Assembly: GCF_014932895.1 (NCBI RefSeq)
Contig: NZ_JACYOF010000004.1
Span: 1-64,000 of the forward strand
Direction: 5' to 3'
DNA from: Bacillus thuringiensis
Lineage (GTDB): Bacteria; Bacillota; Bacilli; Bacillales; Bacillaceae_G
Length of the DNA: 64,000 nt
This document shows positions 25,644 to 34,438 of the stretch, in pieces. Within the stretch, counting starts at the first letter, position 1, and each line of letters starts with the position of its first letter. A program made the translations under genes and the position numbers. The notes beneath the pieces were generated by a model. The model was not told the DNA's origin, made no database searches, and saw only the letters and a program-made list of their open reading frames with translations.

Positions 25644-26477
25644 ATGAGTTTCATTCAAACAGTATTAGTACTATTAGGTACTTTGCTTTTAATAGCATTT
25701 ACTGTCGTTGTATTAGTTGTATATTTCGGACGAAAACTGTATTTTTCATGGACGAAACCATACAAAAGGGCGCAAGATTCTATAGAGAAGTTATCGAACA
25801 AATCAACACCGTTTTTACAAGAATTCACACAGCACCCACTTTTTTATCGCTGGATTCGTACTGAAGGAAAAAAAGAACAACATACATTAAACACTCTTTT
25901 CTGTGCTTCCGGCCAACGTACGAGAGAGCAAGTATTCTCAATGTTACCGAAAGAAAAACAGAAAAAAGTGCATGTAATGGCAAAAACAACGAAAAAGCTT
26001 ACAAATGAAGATATTGATGTGGCCGCGATGAAAGTGAAAGATTTCTTAAGACAAGAAACACAGCAAACTGTAAAACCGACAGACCTATCGTTTTATAAAT
26101 TGTATTTTTATGATCGATATCCAGATGCATTAAATACAATTCAAGCGTATAAACGCTCAATAAATCCTTCATTACAAAGAACGGTTGATGATATTACAAT
26201 TTCAGTATTAAATGCTCTTCCGTACTATCAAGAGCAACGTATGTTTGAACAACAACATAAACTTGAAACGTTCTTAATGAAAGATTTAACAGCAATGTTA
26301 TCATTAGTAGTACAATTACCACCTTCACAACGTCCCGAAAAAGAAGAAGAATTAAAAATCTACTTGCAAAGTTTCCAAAAAGAAATGGAAATAGTCGAGC
26401 GAGATATTCGTGACTCCATTGATCATGATTTGAATGTGAAGATGAGAGCAGCGACTGAAAAGTTTAAGAACAAATAG
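25644..26477 (+). CDS. Membrane-anchored hypothetical partner of the TelA-family protein
   Basis: 277 residues: one strong N-terminal membrane segment (about 5-29) and a long, charged, helical cytoplasmic part with no recognised domain. ATG 25644 follows GGAGGTGAAAA. Being second in a tight operon with a TelA-family gene, it may anchor or recruit that protein to the membrane (inference). A terminator follows. Confidence 0.7.
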   Translation: MSFIQTVLVLLGTLLLIAFTVVVLVVYFGRKLYFSWTKPYKRAQDSIEKLSNKSTPFLQEFTQHPLFYRWIRTEGKKEQHTLNTLFCASGQRTREQVFSMLPKEKQKKVHVMAKTTKKLTNEDIDVAAMKVKDFLRQETQQTVKPTDLSFYKLYFYDRYPDALNTIQAYKRSINPSLQRTVDDITISVLNALPYYQEQRMFEQQHKLETFLMKDLTAMLSLVVQLPPSQRPEKEEELKIYLQSFQKEMEIVERDIRDSIDHDLNVKMRAATEKFKNK

Positions 26478-26484
26478 AAGAGAC

Positions 26485-26527
26485 CGCCTTAAAAGTTGAA
26501 TGTTTCAGCTTTTAGGCGTTTTTTTTG
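26485..26527 (+). terminator. Terminator of the TelA operon
   Basis: Arms CGCCTTAAAAG / CTTTTAGGCG followed by eight T residues. Confidence 0.85.
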
Positions 26528-26645
26528 TAAATTGAGGGAGTTTAATCCTTTGTAAAATTGTATATACAAACGTTAATAAATGGTAAAATATAGAATGGTG
26601 TTTTGTACTTTGTGTAAACAATTATTATAAAAGGGGTATAGTATT

Positions 26646-27797
26646 GTGTTATTTGAGTTAGTCATACTATTTGTAATTCTATTTTTATTTCTTGGCTATC
26701 CTATTAGTAAGGTTTGGGATAGTTTCCAATTGAGGAAGGAGAATTCCTCAAGTATATTAAAGTTCGAGCCACAGGAAATATTATCAATATGTTTGAGTTA
26801 TTTTATCTTTGGTTTAGGTATTATGTGGAATGCGAATGATGTAAGAGGAGGAATACCATTACATAAATTTGAAAAGAACGGAATGCTGTCTGATCAATAT
26901 GCTTCTTTAGCACAAGACCACATTGTTATAGTGGTTCTCTTAGTTATTTTAGGTGGAGTTTCGTATTGGAGGTTAACAACAGACTTAGAAAGACTTTCAC
27001 CAATATTTTATATTTTTTATAGTACTTTAATGATATTAAACATTGTATATACATTCATCTATATTACCCATACAGGCTTTACCTTTTATATGGAACTCGG
27101 AGGGTTGAGATACATTCCAGTCTTTTGTATTCAAGTTGGGATGCTTGCATTTAGTCTATTATTCATAGCTAAATTAAGAGATTCATTAAGTTATTTCATA
27201 CAATCTCAGCATGAGAAAGATTATAAGCAGAGCAACAGAATTATATTATTTCTGTATCGTATTTCTTTTGGATATCAAAAAATGGCTACTGTTTGGATGA
27301 TAAGTTTATTTCCTGTATTGTTAATTGTTCAATTTATTTTAATACTTTTTGGCCAAAAACCAGATAGTTTTATAAGAGTGTTTATGGAAACAAGTAGTTT
27401 TAATTATTCTAAGATTCCTGCCCCAAGTCCTCAAATTGTCTCCGGAGATGGGCATTATTTATGTACGGTTTCTGTGAAAGGGCACGAAAACATTGTTAAG
27501 CCATTACGAGCAGGAATTAGGCATGGAGAAAGAATTACAGTAAATCGACAGTTATTAATTGCGAACGCCTTTGAAAATGTAATTGAAGAGCGGGCACCAA
27601 AATGTCATAAGGTTATTCGTAATTTTTATGATAAATACGGTTATCCGATTAGTAAGCATATTAATACGAAATGGTCGGCTGATTTTGTTTACATTTTAAT
27701 GAAGCCACTAGAATGGTTCTTCTTATTTGTACTTTACACAGTAGATAAAAACCCTGAGAATAGAATTCATATTCAATATAGTGAACTACGAAAATAA
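26646..27797 (+). CDS. Polytopic membrane protein, DUF6688-like
   Basis: 383 residues with about six hydrophobic segments in the first 240, then a cytoplasmic C-terminal domain with the conserved-looking GDGHYLCTVSVKGHENIVK, GERITVNRQLLIANAFENVI and NFYDKYGYPISKHI. I believe this tail is the family called DUF6688, whose function is unknown; that name is from memory. GTG 26646 start behind AAAAGGGG. It is monocistronic, ending in a bidirectional terminator. Confidence 0.65.
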   Translation: MLFELVILFVILFLFLGYPISKVWDSFQLRKENSSSILKFEPQEILSICLSYFIFGLGIMWNANDVRGGIPLHKFEKNGMLSDQYASLAQDHIVIVVLLVILGGVSYWRLTTDLERLSPIFYIFYSTLMILNIVYTFIYITHTGFTFYMELGGLRYIPVFCIQVGMLAFSLLFIAKLRDSLSYFIQSQHEKDYKQSNRIILFLYRISFGYQKMATVWMISLFPVLLIVQFILILFGQKPDSFIRVFMETSSFNYSKIPAPSPQIVSGDGHYLCTVSVKGHENIVKPLRAGIRHGERITVNRQLLIANAFENVIEERAPKCHKVIRNFYDKYGYPISKHINTKWSADFVYILMKPLEWFFLFVLYTVDKNPENRIHIQYSELRK

Positions 27798-27838
27798 AAG
27801 TAAGAGCCCTCATTCAAAAAATGGAGGCTCTTACTTTT
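27796..27838. terminator. Bidirectional terminator
   Basis: Arms AAAAGTAAGAGCC / GGCTCTTACTTTT between convergent genes. Confidence 0.85.
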
Positions 27839-29396
27839 ATTTTGCTTGAATAGTAGATTTACTAGAAGGAAAACTTTCATTATGCAATCGATCAACTGCA
27901 GTTACCACATACGTATACGTTTCTCCAGAAATAGCCGTTTTATCTACATAAATTTCTCCAAGTTTTGTTTTTCTTATAGTAGTAAGTAAATGTTTTGGAT
28001 TTTGTATATCCACTTCATTTTTTCCATTCACACGGTAAATGGCGTAATAAGCAGAGTCATTATCTCTATTGTCAATTATACCTATAGCAATACCTTCATC
28101 TCGTGGAATGGCCCCTTTTAAGGTTGGTTGTTTTGGTGGATCATGATCAAGCCAAGGCATAGGTGGGATTAATGCAGGATATTTATATATATCTTTCGAG
28201 AGTCTATCTTTCATTCCTAGTGGATTGTTATTCATATCTTTTAAGCTGAAATGCATACTACCTTTTATTTGAGGATATTGATGGTTTAATGCAAGTTGCC
28301 TTGGATATTCTTCTGGATCAGACCAAGCAGGGACAGAATTGTTATTAATTTTATAGGCCGCCTGACCGATGTATAGGTGAATCGGTTTGTTATTTGTTTC
28401 TTTTACCCACCAATCTACTAATATGTCATATGCGGCAGGTGTGAAACCAATATTCCAGTATATTTGCGGTGTAATGTAATCAATATATCCTTTTTGTATC
28501 CATTCACGTGTATCAGCATAAAGGTCATCATAGTTTCTTTGGCCTGCGGTTGTGTTAGAGCCGGTTGGATCGTCAGCTATATTTCGCCATACGCCGAATG
28601 GACTAATGCCAAACTTTACATATGATTTTTCTTGCTTAATAGCTATATTTAAACCTTTTACAAGTGCATTTACATTGTTTCGTCGCCAATCTTCTATAGT
28701 TGTAAATTTACCATTATTATAAGTTTCGTACGTTTTTTGATCGGGGAATTCTTCACCAACTACTTTATAAGGGTAAAAATAATCGTCCATATGAAGGGCA
28801 TCAATGTCATAATTTTGTACGATTTCTAAAGCACTTTCAGTTATAAAGTTTTGAACTTCTGGAATACCAGGATTGTAATATAATTTTCCACCGTAAGGTA
28901 CAACCCAATCGGGATGTTGTCTTGCAGGATGATTTTTTGATAATCGATTTATATCAGTGTGATTCATTGTTATTCGGTAGGGATTAATCCACGCGTGGAA
29001 CTCTATATTTCTTTTATGTGCTTCTTCAATCATAAATGCGAGCGGGTCATAACCAGGATCTCTTCCTTGTGTACCCGTAATGTATTCAGACCAAGGACCG
29101 TAATTTGAAGGATAAAAAGAATCAGCAGTTGGTTTAATTTGTACAACCACTGCATTCATACCGGTGTTTTTTACATCGTCTAACAACCTTATAAATTCTT
29201 GTTTCTGATTTTCAATAGGTAAGCCAGTTTTTGAGGGCCAATCAATATTAAGAACAGATGCTATCCATGCAGCACGTAATTCATGTTTTTTGTACGTAGT
29301 ATTTACTTCAGCATAAGTAAAGTGAGGGGAAATGAAAGAGAAAGGAATAAACAAAATAACGATACAACACACCATTAATAAACGTTTCATTATCAT
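27837..29396 (-). CDS. Secreted glycosyl hydrolase-like protein, GHL10/DUF187 (YngK-like)
   Basis: 519 residues: a signal peptide (about 1-29, ending FTYAEVNT), a (beta/alpha)8 GHL10 domain beginning KHELRAAWIASVLNIDWPSK, with FHAWINPYRITMNHTDINRL, IDALHMDDYFYPY and VKFGISPFGVWRN, and a C-terminal fibronectin-III-like domain of about 90 residues. The family is related to GH10/GH13 barrels and to enzymes acting on cell-wall or amino-sugar glycans. ATG 29396 follows GGGAGG at 7 bases. It is divergent from the PTS-AnmK operon across a region with two palindromes, suggesting joint control and a role in releasing the imported sugar. Confidence 0.85.
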   Translation of the reverse strand: MIMKRLLMVCCIVILFIPFSFISPHFTYAEVNTTYKKHELRAAWIASVLNIDWPSKTGLPIENQKQEFIRLLDDVKNTGMNAVVVQIKPTADSFYPSNYGPWSEYITGTQGRDPGYDPLAFMIEEAHKRNIEFHAWINPYRITMNHTDINRLSKNHPARQHPDWVVPYGGKLYYNPGIPEVQNFITESALEIVQNYDIDALHMDDYFYPYKVVGEEFPDQKTYETYNNGKFTTIEDWRRNNVNALVKGLNIAIKQEKSYVKFGISPFGVWRNIADDPTGSNTTAGQRNYDDLYADTREWIQKGYIDYITPQIYWNIGFTPAAYDILVDWWVKETNNKPIHLYIGQAAYKINNNSVPAWSDPEEYPRQLALNHQYPQIKGSMHFSLKDMNNNPLGMKDRLSKDIYKYPALIPPMPWLDHDPPKQPTLKGAIPRDEGIAIGIIDNRDNDSAYYAIYRVNGKNEVDIQNPKHLLTTIRKTKLGEIYVDKTAISGETYTYVVTAVDRLHNESFPSSKSTIQAK

Positions 29397-29509
29397 TTAT
29401 ACGCCTCCCTACCATACGTTTATCTAAAATAATATATGATGTAAGGTTAGTCTTGCAATTGAGAAAAATAAATATTGAAACATTAATTTAATAGAAAAAA
29501 TATTTTTGG

Positions 29510-29524
29510 TGAAAGTTACTTTCA
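29510..29524. promoter_or_regulatory. Palindromic operator 1 (RpiR/MurR-like)
   Basis: TGAAAG-TTA-CTTTCA, a perfect palindrome in the divergent region upstream of the PTS operon. Confidence 0.55.
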
Positions 29525-29568
29525 TTATAACTAAATTGTTTCATTTCTTCATATGCTTGTTAGTAAAG

Positions 29569-29583
29569 TGAAACTTCCTTTCA
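29569..29583. promoter_or_regulatory. Palindromic operator 2 (RpiR/MurR-like)
   Basis: TGAAAC-TTC-CTTTCA, the same 15-base design as operator 1, 59 bases further on and 40 bases before the IIB start codon. Confidence 0.55.
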
Positions 29584-29622
29584 TTTGAAGGGGGTAATTT
29601 ATAAGTATAGGAGGATATATAA

Positions 29623-29928
29623 ATGAGAGTTTTATTCGTTTGTTCTGGGGGCATGTCCAGCGCAATTGTTGTAAACGCTTTAAAAAAAGAAGCGGAGAAA
29701 AAAGGTGTTAACATGCAAGTACATGCTATTGGAACAAGTGAGGTGGAAGAAGAAGTAAAGAATGGCTGGGATGTTGTAATGGTTGCACCTCAAGTTAGAC
29801 ACCGATTTGACTCTGTGAAAAAACTTGCAGAAGAGGAATCTGTTCCTTGCGGCATCATTCCACCGCAAGCATACACGCCACTTGGTGGACCAACTTTATT
29901 AAAAACTGTAAATGATTTAATTAGTTAG
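29623..29928 (+). CDS. PTS system IIB component, lactose/cellobiose family
   Basis: A 101-residue IIB domain. Cys7 in VLFVCSGGMSSAIV is the phosphorylated cysteine followed by the P-loop. It passes phosphate from IIA to the incoming sugar. AGGAGGAT precedes ATG 29623. It is the first gene of an operon with IIC (11 bases downstream). No IIA gene is present, so IIA must come from elsewhere. Confidence 0.9.
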   Translation: MRVLFVCSGGMSSAIVVNALKKEAEKKGVNMQVHAIGTSEVEEEVKNGWDVVMVAPQVRHRFDSVKKLAEEESVPCGIIPPQAYTPLGGPTLLKTVNDLIS

Positions 29929-29939
29929 GAGGAAGTGCT

Positions 29940-31223
29940 ATGAATAAGTTTGTCTCGTTTCTTGATAAAAACTTATCTGGACCGATGGCAAGGCTTTCTG
30001 AACAGAGACATTTACAAGCAATCCGTGATGGAGTTATTTCGGCGTTACCATTTATTATTGTAGGAAGTTTCTTTTTAATCGTAGCATTTCCACCATTATC
30101 GAAAGATAGTTTCATATCAGTTTGGGCATTAAAAAATCAAACAAGTATATTAATACCATATCGCTTAACGATGTTTATTATGTCTTTATATATAGCATTC
30201 GGAATAGGATATAATTTAGCGAAAAGTTATAAGTTAGATGCTTTATCAGGAGCTCAACTTGCAGTATGTTCACTACTTTTAACATTAACGCCTGAATTAA
30301 TTGATAAAAAAGGATTTATGCTTCCGATGACAAATCTCGGAGGTCATGGATTATTCGTGACGATGATTGTTTCTATTCTATCTGTTGAGATTTTAAGATT
30401 TTGTAAGAAGAAAAACGTAACGATCAAAATGCCAGAACAAGTACCGCCGTCAGTAGCGCGTTCGTTTGAAGCACTTATACCTGCAGCTTTCGTTATTATC
30501 ATCATGAGTCTTATTACAGTCGTTTTTAAAGTTGATGTACATTACGTTGTGGATAAATTAGCCGCACCGTTAGTAAAAGCTGGTGATAGTTACTTTGGCG
30601 TTATTATACCTGTATTTTTAATTACATTTTTCTGGTCTTTCGGAATACATGGTGTATCAGTTGTAGGTACTGTAGCAAGGCCGCTTTGGGATGTGTATTT
30701 AGGAAAGAACGGTGAAGCTGTAGCGAGTGGTGCGAGTCATTTTCCATTCATTGCACCAGAGCCGTTTTATCAATGGTTTATTTGGATTGGTGGTTCGGGC
30801 GCAACGTTAGGACTTGTATTAGCTATGATCGTATTTGGTCGATCAAAATATTCGAAAGCTTTATCCAGAACTTGCATTGTTCCTGGGATTTTTAATATTA
30901 ATGAACCGGTTATATTCGGTTTGCCGATTGTATTGAATCCAATTTTAATTATTCCTTTCGTCATTACACCGTTAGTAACAGCTACTATAGCTTATGCTGC
31001 AACTGCGATGGGATTTGTAACACCAACGCATATTATGCCGCCGTGGACATTACCAGCTCCAATTGGTGCGTATTTAGCTACAGGCGGAGATTGGCGTGCA
31101 ATTGTATTAGTTTTTATAAATATAGCAATATCATTCCTTATTTACCTACCATTCTTTAAAATGTACGACAAAAATATGCTTGAAATTGAAAAGAATGGTG
31201 ACGGGGAATCTGTTAATTCTTAA
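29940..31223 (+). CDS. PTS system IIC permease, lactose/cellobiose family
   Basis: A 427-residue integral membrane sugar permease with about ten hydrophobic segments. It has family landmarks: the N-terminal RHLQAIRDGVISALPFIIVG, the GIHGVSVVGTVARP segment, and FNINEPVIFGLPIVLNP, in which the glutamate is the conserved sugar-binding residue of the family. It takes up and phosphorylates a beta-linked disaccharide such as cellobiose or chitobiose. The AnmK and BadF-type kinases downstream point to an amino-sugar disaccharide; that is inference. AGGAGGAAG precedes the start. Confidence 0.9.
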   Translation: MNKFVSFLDKNLSGPMARLSEQRHLQAIRDGVISALPFIIVGSFFLIVAFPPLSKDSFISVWALKNQTSILIPYRLTMFIMSLYIAFGIGYNLAKSYKLDALSGAQLAVCSLLLTLTPELIDKKGFMLPMTNLGGHGLFVTMIVSILSVEILRFCKKKNVTIKMPEQVPPSVARSFEALIPAAFVIIIMSLITVVFKVDVHYVVDKLAAPLVKAGDSYFGVIIPVFLITFFWSFGIHGVSVVGTVARPLWDVYLGKNGEAVASGASHFPFIAPEPFYQWFIWIGGSGATLGLVLAMIVFGRSKYSKALSRTCIVPGIFNINEPVIFGLPIVLNPILIIPFVITPLVTATIAYAATAMGFVTPTHIMPPWTLPAPIGAYLATGGDWRAIVLVFINIAISFLIYLPFFKMYDKNMLEIEKNGDGESVNS

Positions 31224-31243
31224 GTTTTATACTGTTATTTTGG

Positions 31244-31265
31244 GTGATAGACTTTTGTCTATCAC
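31244..31265 (+). terminator. Intra-operon hairpin (attenuator-like)
   Basis: Arms GTGATAGAC / GTCTATCAC with a weak T tail TTCTTTC. It probably lowers expression of the downstream genes rather than ending the operon. Confidence 0.45.
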
Positions 31266-31300
31266 TTCTTTCACATTAAGTCCAGAGAGGGTGAAATGAA

Positions 31301-31567
31301 ATGAATATAAAATTTAGTTATAAAGGTGTATTTTTATTATTATTTGGAGTAATATGTGCGAATTTACTTTTCGTACCTTTATTAAGAATGCTAAATTTAT
31401 CGCAAATGCATAGTATATGGCTCGTTACAAGCATTGCGGCAAGTGTTTTGCTTACGGTAGTTGTGTCTTTCATTGATGGAACGTTTATATCGAAAGCTCA
31501 CTTGTTTTTTAGATTTATATTGTTTTCGATCGGTTGTACGTTTTTTACTTACATGATTGTTTTTTAG
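31301..31567 (+). CDS. Small membrane protein of the PTS-AnmK operon
   Basis: 88 residues with three hydrophobic segments (about 9-28, 40-58, 68-87). GAGAGGGTG precedes ATG 31301. It lies between the IIC and AnmK genes in the same direction. No family was recognised and no catalytic residues are evident. Confidence 0.65.
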   Translation: MNIKFSYKGVFLLLFGVICANLLFVPLLRMLNLSQMHSIWLVTSIAASVLLTVVVSFIDGTFISKAHLFFRFILFSIGCTFFTYMIVF

Positions 31568-31589
31568 TAAATAGGAGGTCATGCATGTA

Positions 31590-32744
31590 ATGTATATTGC
31601 AGGAATAATGTCCGGTACTTCGTTAGACGGAATAGATGTAGCGCTCGTCCATATAGAAGGGAGTGGTATAGATTCTAAAGTCGAACTTATACATTTTATT
31701 ACTGTCCCATTTTGTAGTGATATGAAAAATGAAATACAACAATCATTATCAATTGAAACTTCGAATGTCCAACTTATATGTAGTTTGAATTTTAAGCTTG
31801 GTTTATGTTTCGCCAATGCTGTTAAGGAAGTTTGTAAAGAGTCAAATTTTTTATTGGAAAAATTAGATTTAATAGGTTCTCACGGACAAACGATTTATCA
31901 TCAACCAGCACCAGAAGGTAATATTATTTCTTCAACATTGCAGATTGGGGAACCAGCAGTTATAGCATACGAAACGAACACGATGGTTATCTCTAATTTT
32001 CGAACGATGGATATGGCGGCAGGGGGACAAGGTGCACCACTTGTACCATACTCAGAGGTCATTTTGTATCGTCATCAAACTAAAAATAGAATTTTACAAA
32101 ATATTGGCGGGATAGGCAATGTTACAGTGATTCCAAGTAAACGAAGTAATAAGAGTGTTATTGCTTTTGATACTGGTCCAGGGAATATGGTAATCGATGA
32201 AGTATGTCAAAGATTATTTCATTTATCACATGATCAAAATGGTGGGATCGCAAAACAGGGAGTAGTTATAGATGAAATTTTAACATACTGTATGAACCAT
32301 CCATTTTTGAACATGAAACCACCAAAATCAACAGGTAGAGAACAGTTTGGAAAAGCTTTTGTGAGTGAATTATTGAAGCGGTTTGAAAAGCATAGTAAAG
32401 AAAATATATTGACAAGTGTCACGAAATTTACAGCATGTTCAATTGTTCACCATTATAAGGAGTTCATTCTGCCATATTATGAAATCGATGAGGTAATTTT
32501 AGGGGGTGGCGGAAGTTATAATAATACACTTGTTGAAATGATACGGAATGCATTAAGAGAAGAGAAATACAGAATATGTATCCAGGAAGATATTGGTCAA
32601 TCTTCAGCAGCGAAAGAAGCAATCGCATTTGCTATTTTAGCAAACGAAACGTATCATCGTAATCCGAGTAATGTGCCGAGCGCAACAGGTGCTAAGAAAA
32701 CTGTGGTTTTAGGGAATATAACTTTCCCTCCAATAAGAAGATGA
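31590..32744 (+). CDS. anmK: Anhydro-N-acetylmuramic acid kinase
   Basis: A 384-residue, family-length enzyme that opens the 1,6-anhydro ring of anhydro-MurNAc while phosphorylating it, in peptidoglycan recycling. It has the ATP-binding start [16 protein letters not shown], the sugar-site segment [24 protein letters not shown] and [10 protein letters not shown] near the end. I chose ATG 31590, 11 bases after AGGAGG; ATG 31581 would be only two bases from that RBS. The product, MurNAc-6-phosphate, would need a MurQ etherase, which is not in this window. Confidence 0.9.
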   Translation: MYIAGIMSGTSLDGIDVALVHIEGSGIDSKVELIHFITVPFCSDMKNEIQQSLSIETSNVQLICSLNFKLGLCFANAVKEVCKESNFLLEKLDLIGSHGQTIYHQPAPEGNIISSTLQIGEPAVIAYETNTMVISNFRTMDMAAGGQGAPLVPYSEVILYRHQTKNRILQNIGGIGNVTVIPSKRSNKSVIAFDTGPGNMVIDEVCQRLFHLSHDQNGGIAKQGVVIDEILTYCMNHPFLNMKPPKSTGREQFGKAFVSELLKRFEKHSKENILTSVTKFTACSIVHHYKEFILPYYEIDEVILGGGGSYNNTLVEMIRNALREEKYRICIQEDIGQSSAAKEAIAFAILANETYHRNPSNVPSATGAKKTVVLGNITFPPIRR

Positions 32745-32759
32745 AAATGGGGCGAGTAA

Positions 32760-33662
32760 ATGATGAAGTATATGATTGGAGTAGATGGCGGGGGAACAAA
32801 GACAGAGTCAATTGCTTTTGATCAAAACGGAAATGAACTTGCAAAAGGTACGAGTGGATTTGGAAATATATTAATAGATTATGAGGATGCACTCTCACAT
32901 ATTATGGATTCGATTAATCAATGTCGGAAAAGTTTAATAAATGAGCGTTGTGTTTGTATTTGTTTAGGGTTAGCGGGTATAAGTGCAGCAAATACAAATG
33001 AATTAACGTTACGATTAAAAAAGGAGTATGGAACAAAAATTGAAGTTTTTAATGATGCAATGATTGCACATGCAGCTGCTTTAAAAGGTAAGGATGGAAT
33101 ATTAACTATAGGTGGTACAGGTGCAATTTGTGTAGGAAGGAAAGGAGGAATGTACGAGTATAGTGGTGGATGGGGACATATTTTAGGGGATGAGGGAAGC
33201 GGATATTGGATTGCATTACAAGCTTTAAAGAAAATGGCATTACAATTCGATCAAGGAGTTAGCCTTTGTCCATTAAGCTTGAATATTCAAAGGCAGTTTC
33301 AACTTTTGACACCGTCTCAAATAAAATGCCTAGTATATACTTCTTCAAAAGATAAAGTTGCAGCAATCGCACCATTAGTTATTCAAGAAGCGAGAAATGG
33401 GAATGATGATGCACATGAAATTATGATGCAAGCTGGTAAGGAATTAGCGAGAATTACAGTAGATGTTTATAATAAGATGCAATGTAAGCTTTCAACTCCA
33501 ATTGCAGTAAGTGGCAGCATATTACGTTTAGTTCCTGAAATATATGCTGTATTTAAGAAGTGCTGTGAAGAAAAGATTGAAGAACTTACATTTGTATCAC
33601 AATCAGAATTGGCAGTGAAAGGAACATATTATTTAATGAAGGATTTATATTTTAAAGTGTAA
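32760..33662 (+). CDS. BadF/BadG-type sugar kinase (GlcNAc/MurNAc kinase-like)
   Basis: A 300-residue ASKHA-fold kinase. GVDGGGTKTESIAFD (residues about 7-21) is the phosphate-1 motif, LTIGGTGAIC is phosphate-2 and GHILGDEGSGYWIA is the BadF signature. In Firmicutes, operon neighbours of AnmK or chitobiose PTS genes with this fold are N-acetylglucosamine or MurNAc kinases. It lies 15 bases after anmK, so it is co-transcribed. The start is ATG 32760 or 32763. Confidence 0.85.
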   Translation: MMKYMIGVDGGGTKTESIAFDQNGNELAKGTSGFGNILIDYEDALSHIMDSINQCRKSLINERCVCICLGLAGISAANTNELTLRLKKEYGTKIEVFNDAMIAHAAALKGKDGILTIGGTGAICVGRKGGMYEYSGGWGHILGDEGSGYWIALQALKKMALQFDQGVSLCPLSLNIQRQFQLLTPSQIKCLVYTSSKDKVAAIAPLVIQEARNGNDDAHEIMMQAGKELARITVDVYNKMQCKLSTPIAVSGSILRLVPEIYAVFKKCCEEKIEELTFVSQSELAVKGTYYLMKDLYFKV

Positions 33663-33799
33663 ATTACTAATGAGAATTTTTGTATGATTTGTAAAAATAT
33701 GATGTTAAAATGTATAAAGGGATGATGATTGAAAAAAGTACAATATAAGTAGGAATTGAATATTGTATTTGTATTCCCATGTAGAAAGTGAATGATTAC

Positions 33800-34348
33800 A
33801 TGATTAATAGTATGCAGTTTTTGTATGTAGTGGCTTCTTATTTATTTGGAAACATATTGACCGCTTATTTATTAACAAAATGGAAACATGATGTTGATAT
33901 TCGTGATGAAGGAAGTGGAAATCCTGGTGCGAGAAATATGGGGCGCGTATATGGAAAATGGTATTTCGTAGCTACATTTTTAGGTGATGCAATCAAAGGT
34001 GCAATTGTAGTTTATATAGCAAAATACCTTTTTGAAGATGCTACATTCGTAATGTTAACGCTATTGACCGTTATTATTGGACATATTTATCCAATTTTAT
34101 TTAAAGGCAAGGGCGGAAAAGGTATTTCAACATTTATTGGGGGACTAATCGCATTTGATTATTTGATAGCGCTTACCCTTATTTGTATATTTATTATATT
34201 TTATTTAATATTTAAAGGATTTACGAAACCAGGGTTAATTACAATCGCTTGTTTACCAATTTGCATGATTTTTTATTCTTACTCCATTATTACGACCATA
34301 TTAAGTGTACTTATTATTGTACTTATTCTATATGTAAATCGAGAATAA
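33800..34348 (+). CDS. PlsY-family acyl-phosphate glycerol-3-phosphate acyltransferase paralogue
   Basis: A membrane protein of about 182 residues with five hydrophobic segments. PlsY motif 1 appears as DEGSGNPGARNMGRVYGKW (the canonical core is GSGNIGATN), and motif 3 as GHIYPILFKGKGGKGIST. PlsY makes lysophosphatidic acid from acyl-phosphate. Changes in motif 1 and the isolated position suggest a second copy with altered preference. The start is uncertain: ATG 33800, or GTG 33788 twelve bases earlier. Confidence 0.8.
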   Translation: MINSMQFLYVVASYLFGNILTAYLLTKWKHDVDIRDEGSGNPGARNMGRVYGKWYFVATFLGDAIKGAIVVYIAKYLFEDATFVMLTLLTVIIGHIYPILFKGKGGKGISTFIGGLIAFDYLIALTLICIFIIFYLIFKGFTKPGLITIACLPICMIFYSYSIITTILSVLIIVLILYVNRE

Positions 34349-34360
34349 AGTGAACTTTTA

Positions 34361-34391
34361 ATAAGTGGGGGAATCTCCACTTATAATTTTT
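34361..34391 (+). terminator. Terminator after the plsY paralogue
   Basis: Arms ATAAGTGG / CCACTTAT followed by AATTTTTATT. Confidence 0.65.
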
Positions 34392-34438
34392 ATTAAATAG
34401 AAAGTGAGTTATTAGTAGAGAGGTAAAGGAGATTGGAC

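Noticed and set aside
31397-31816. Minus-strand frame of 139 codons across the small membrane protein and anmK
   Set aside because: Crosses two plausible plus-strand genes and has no start signal.
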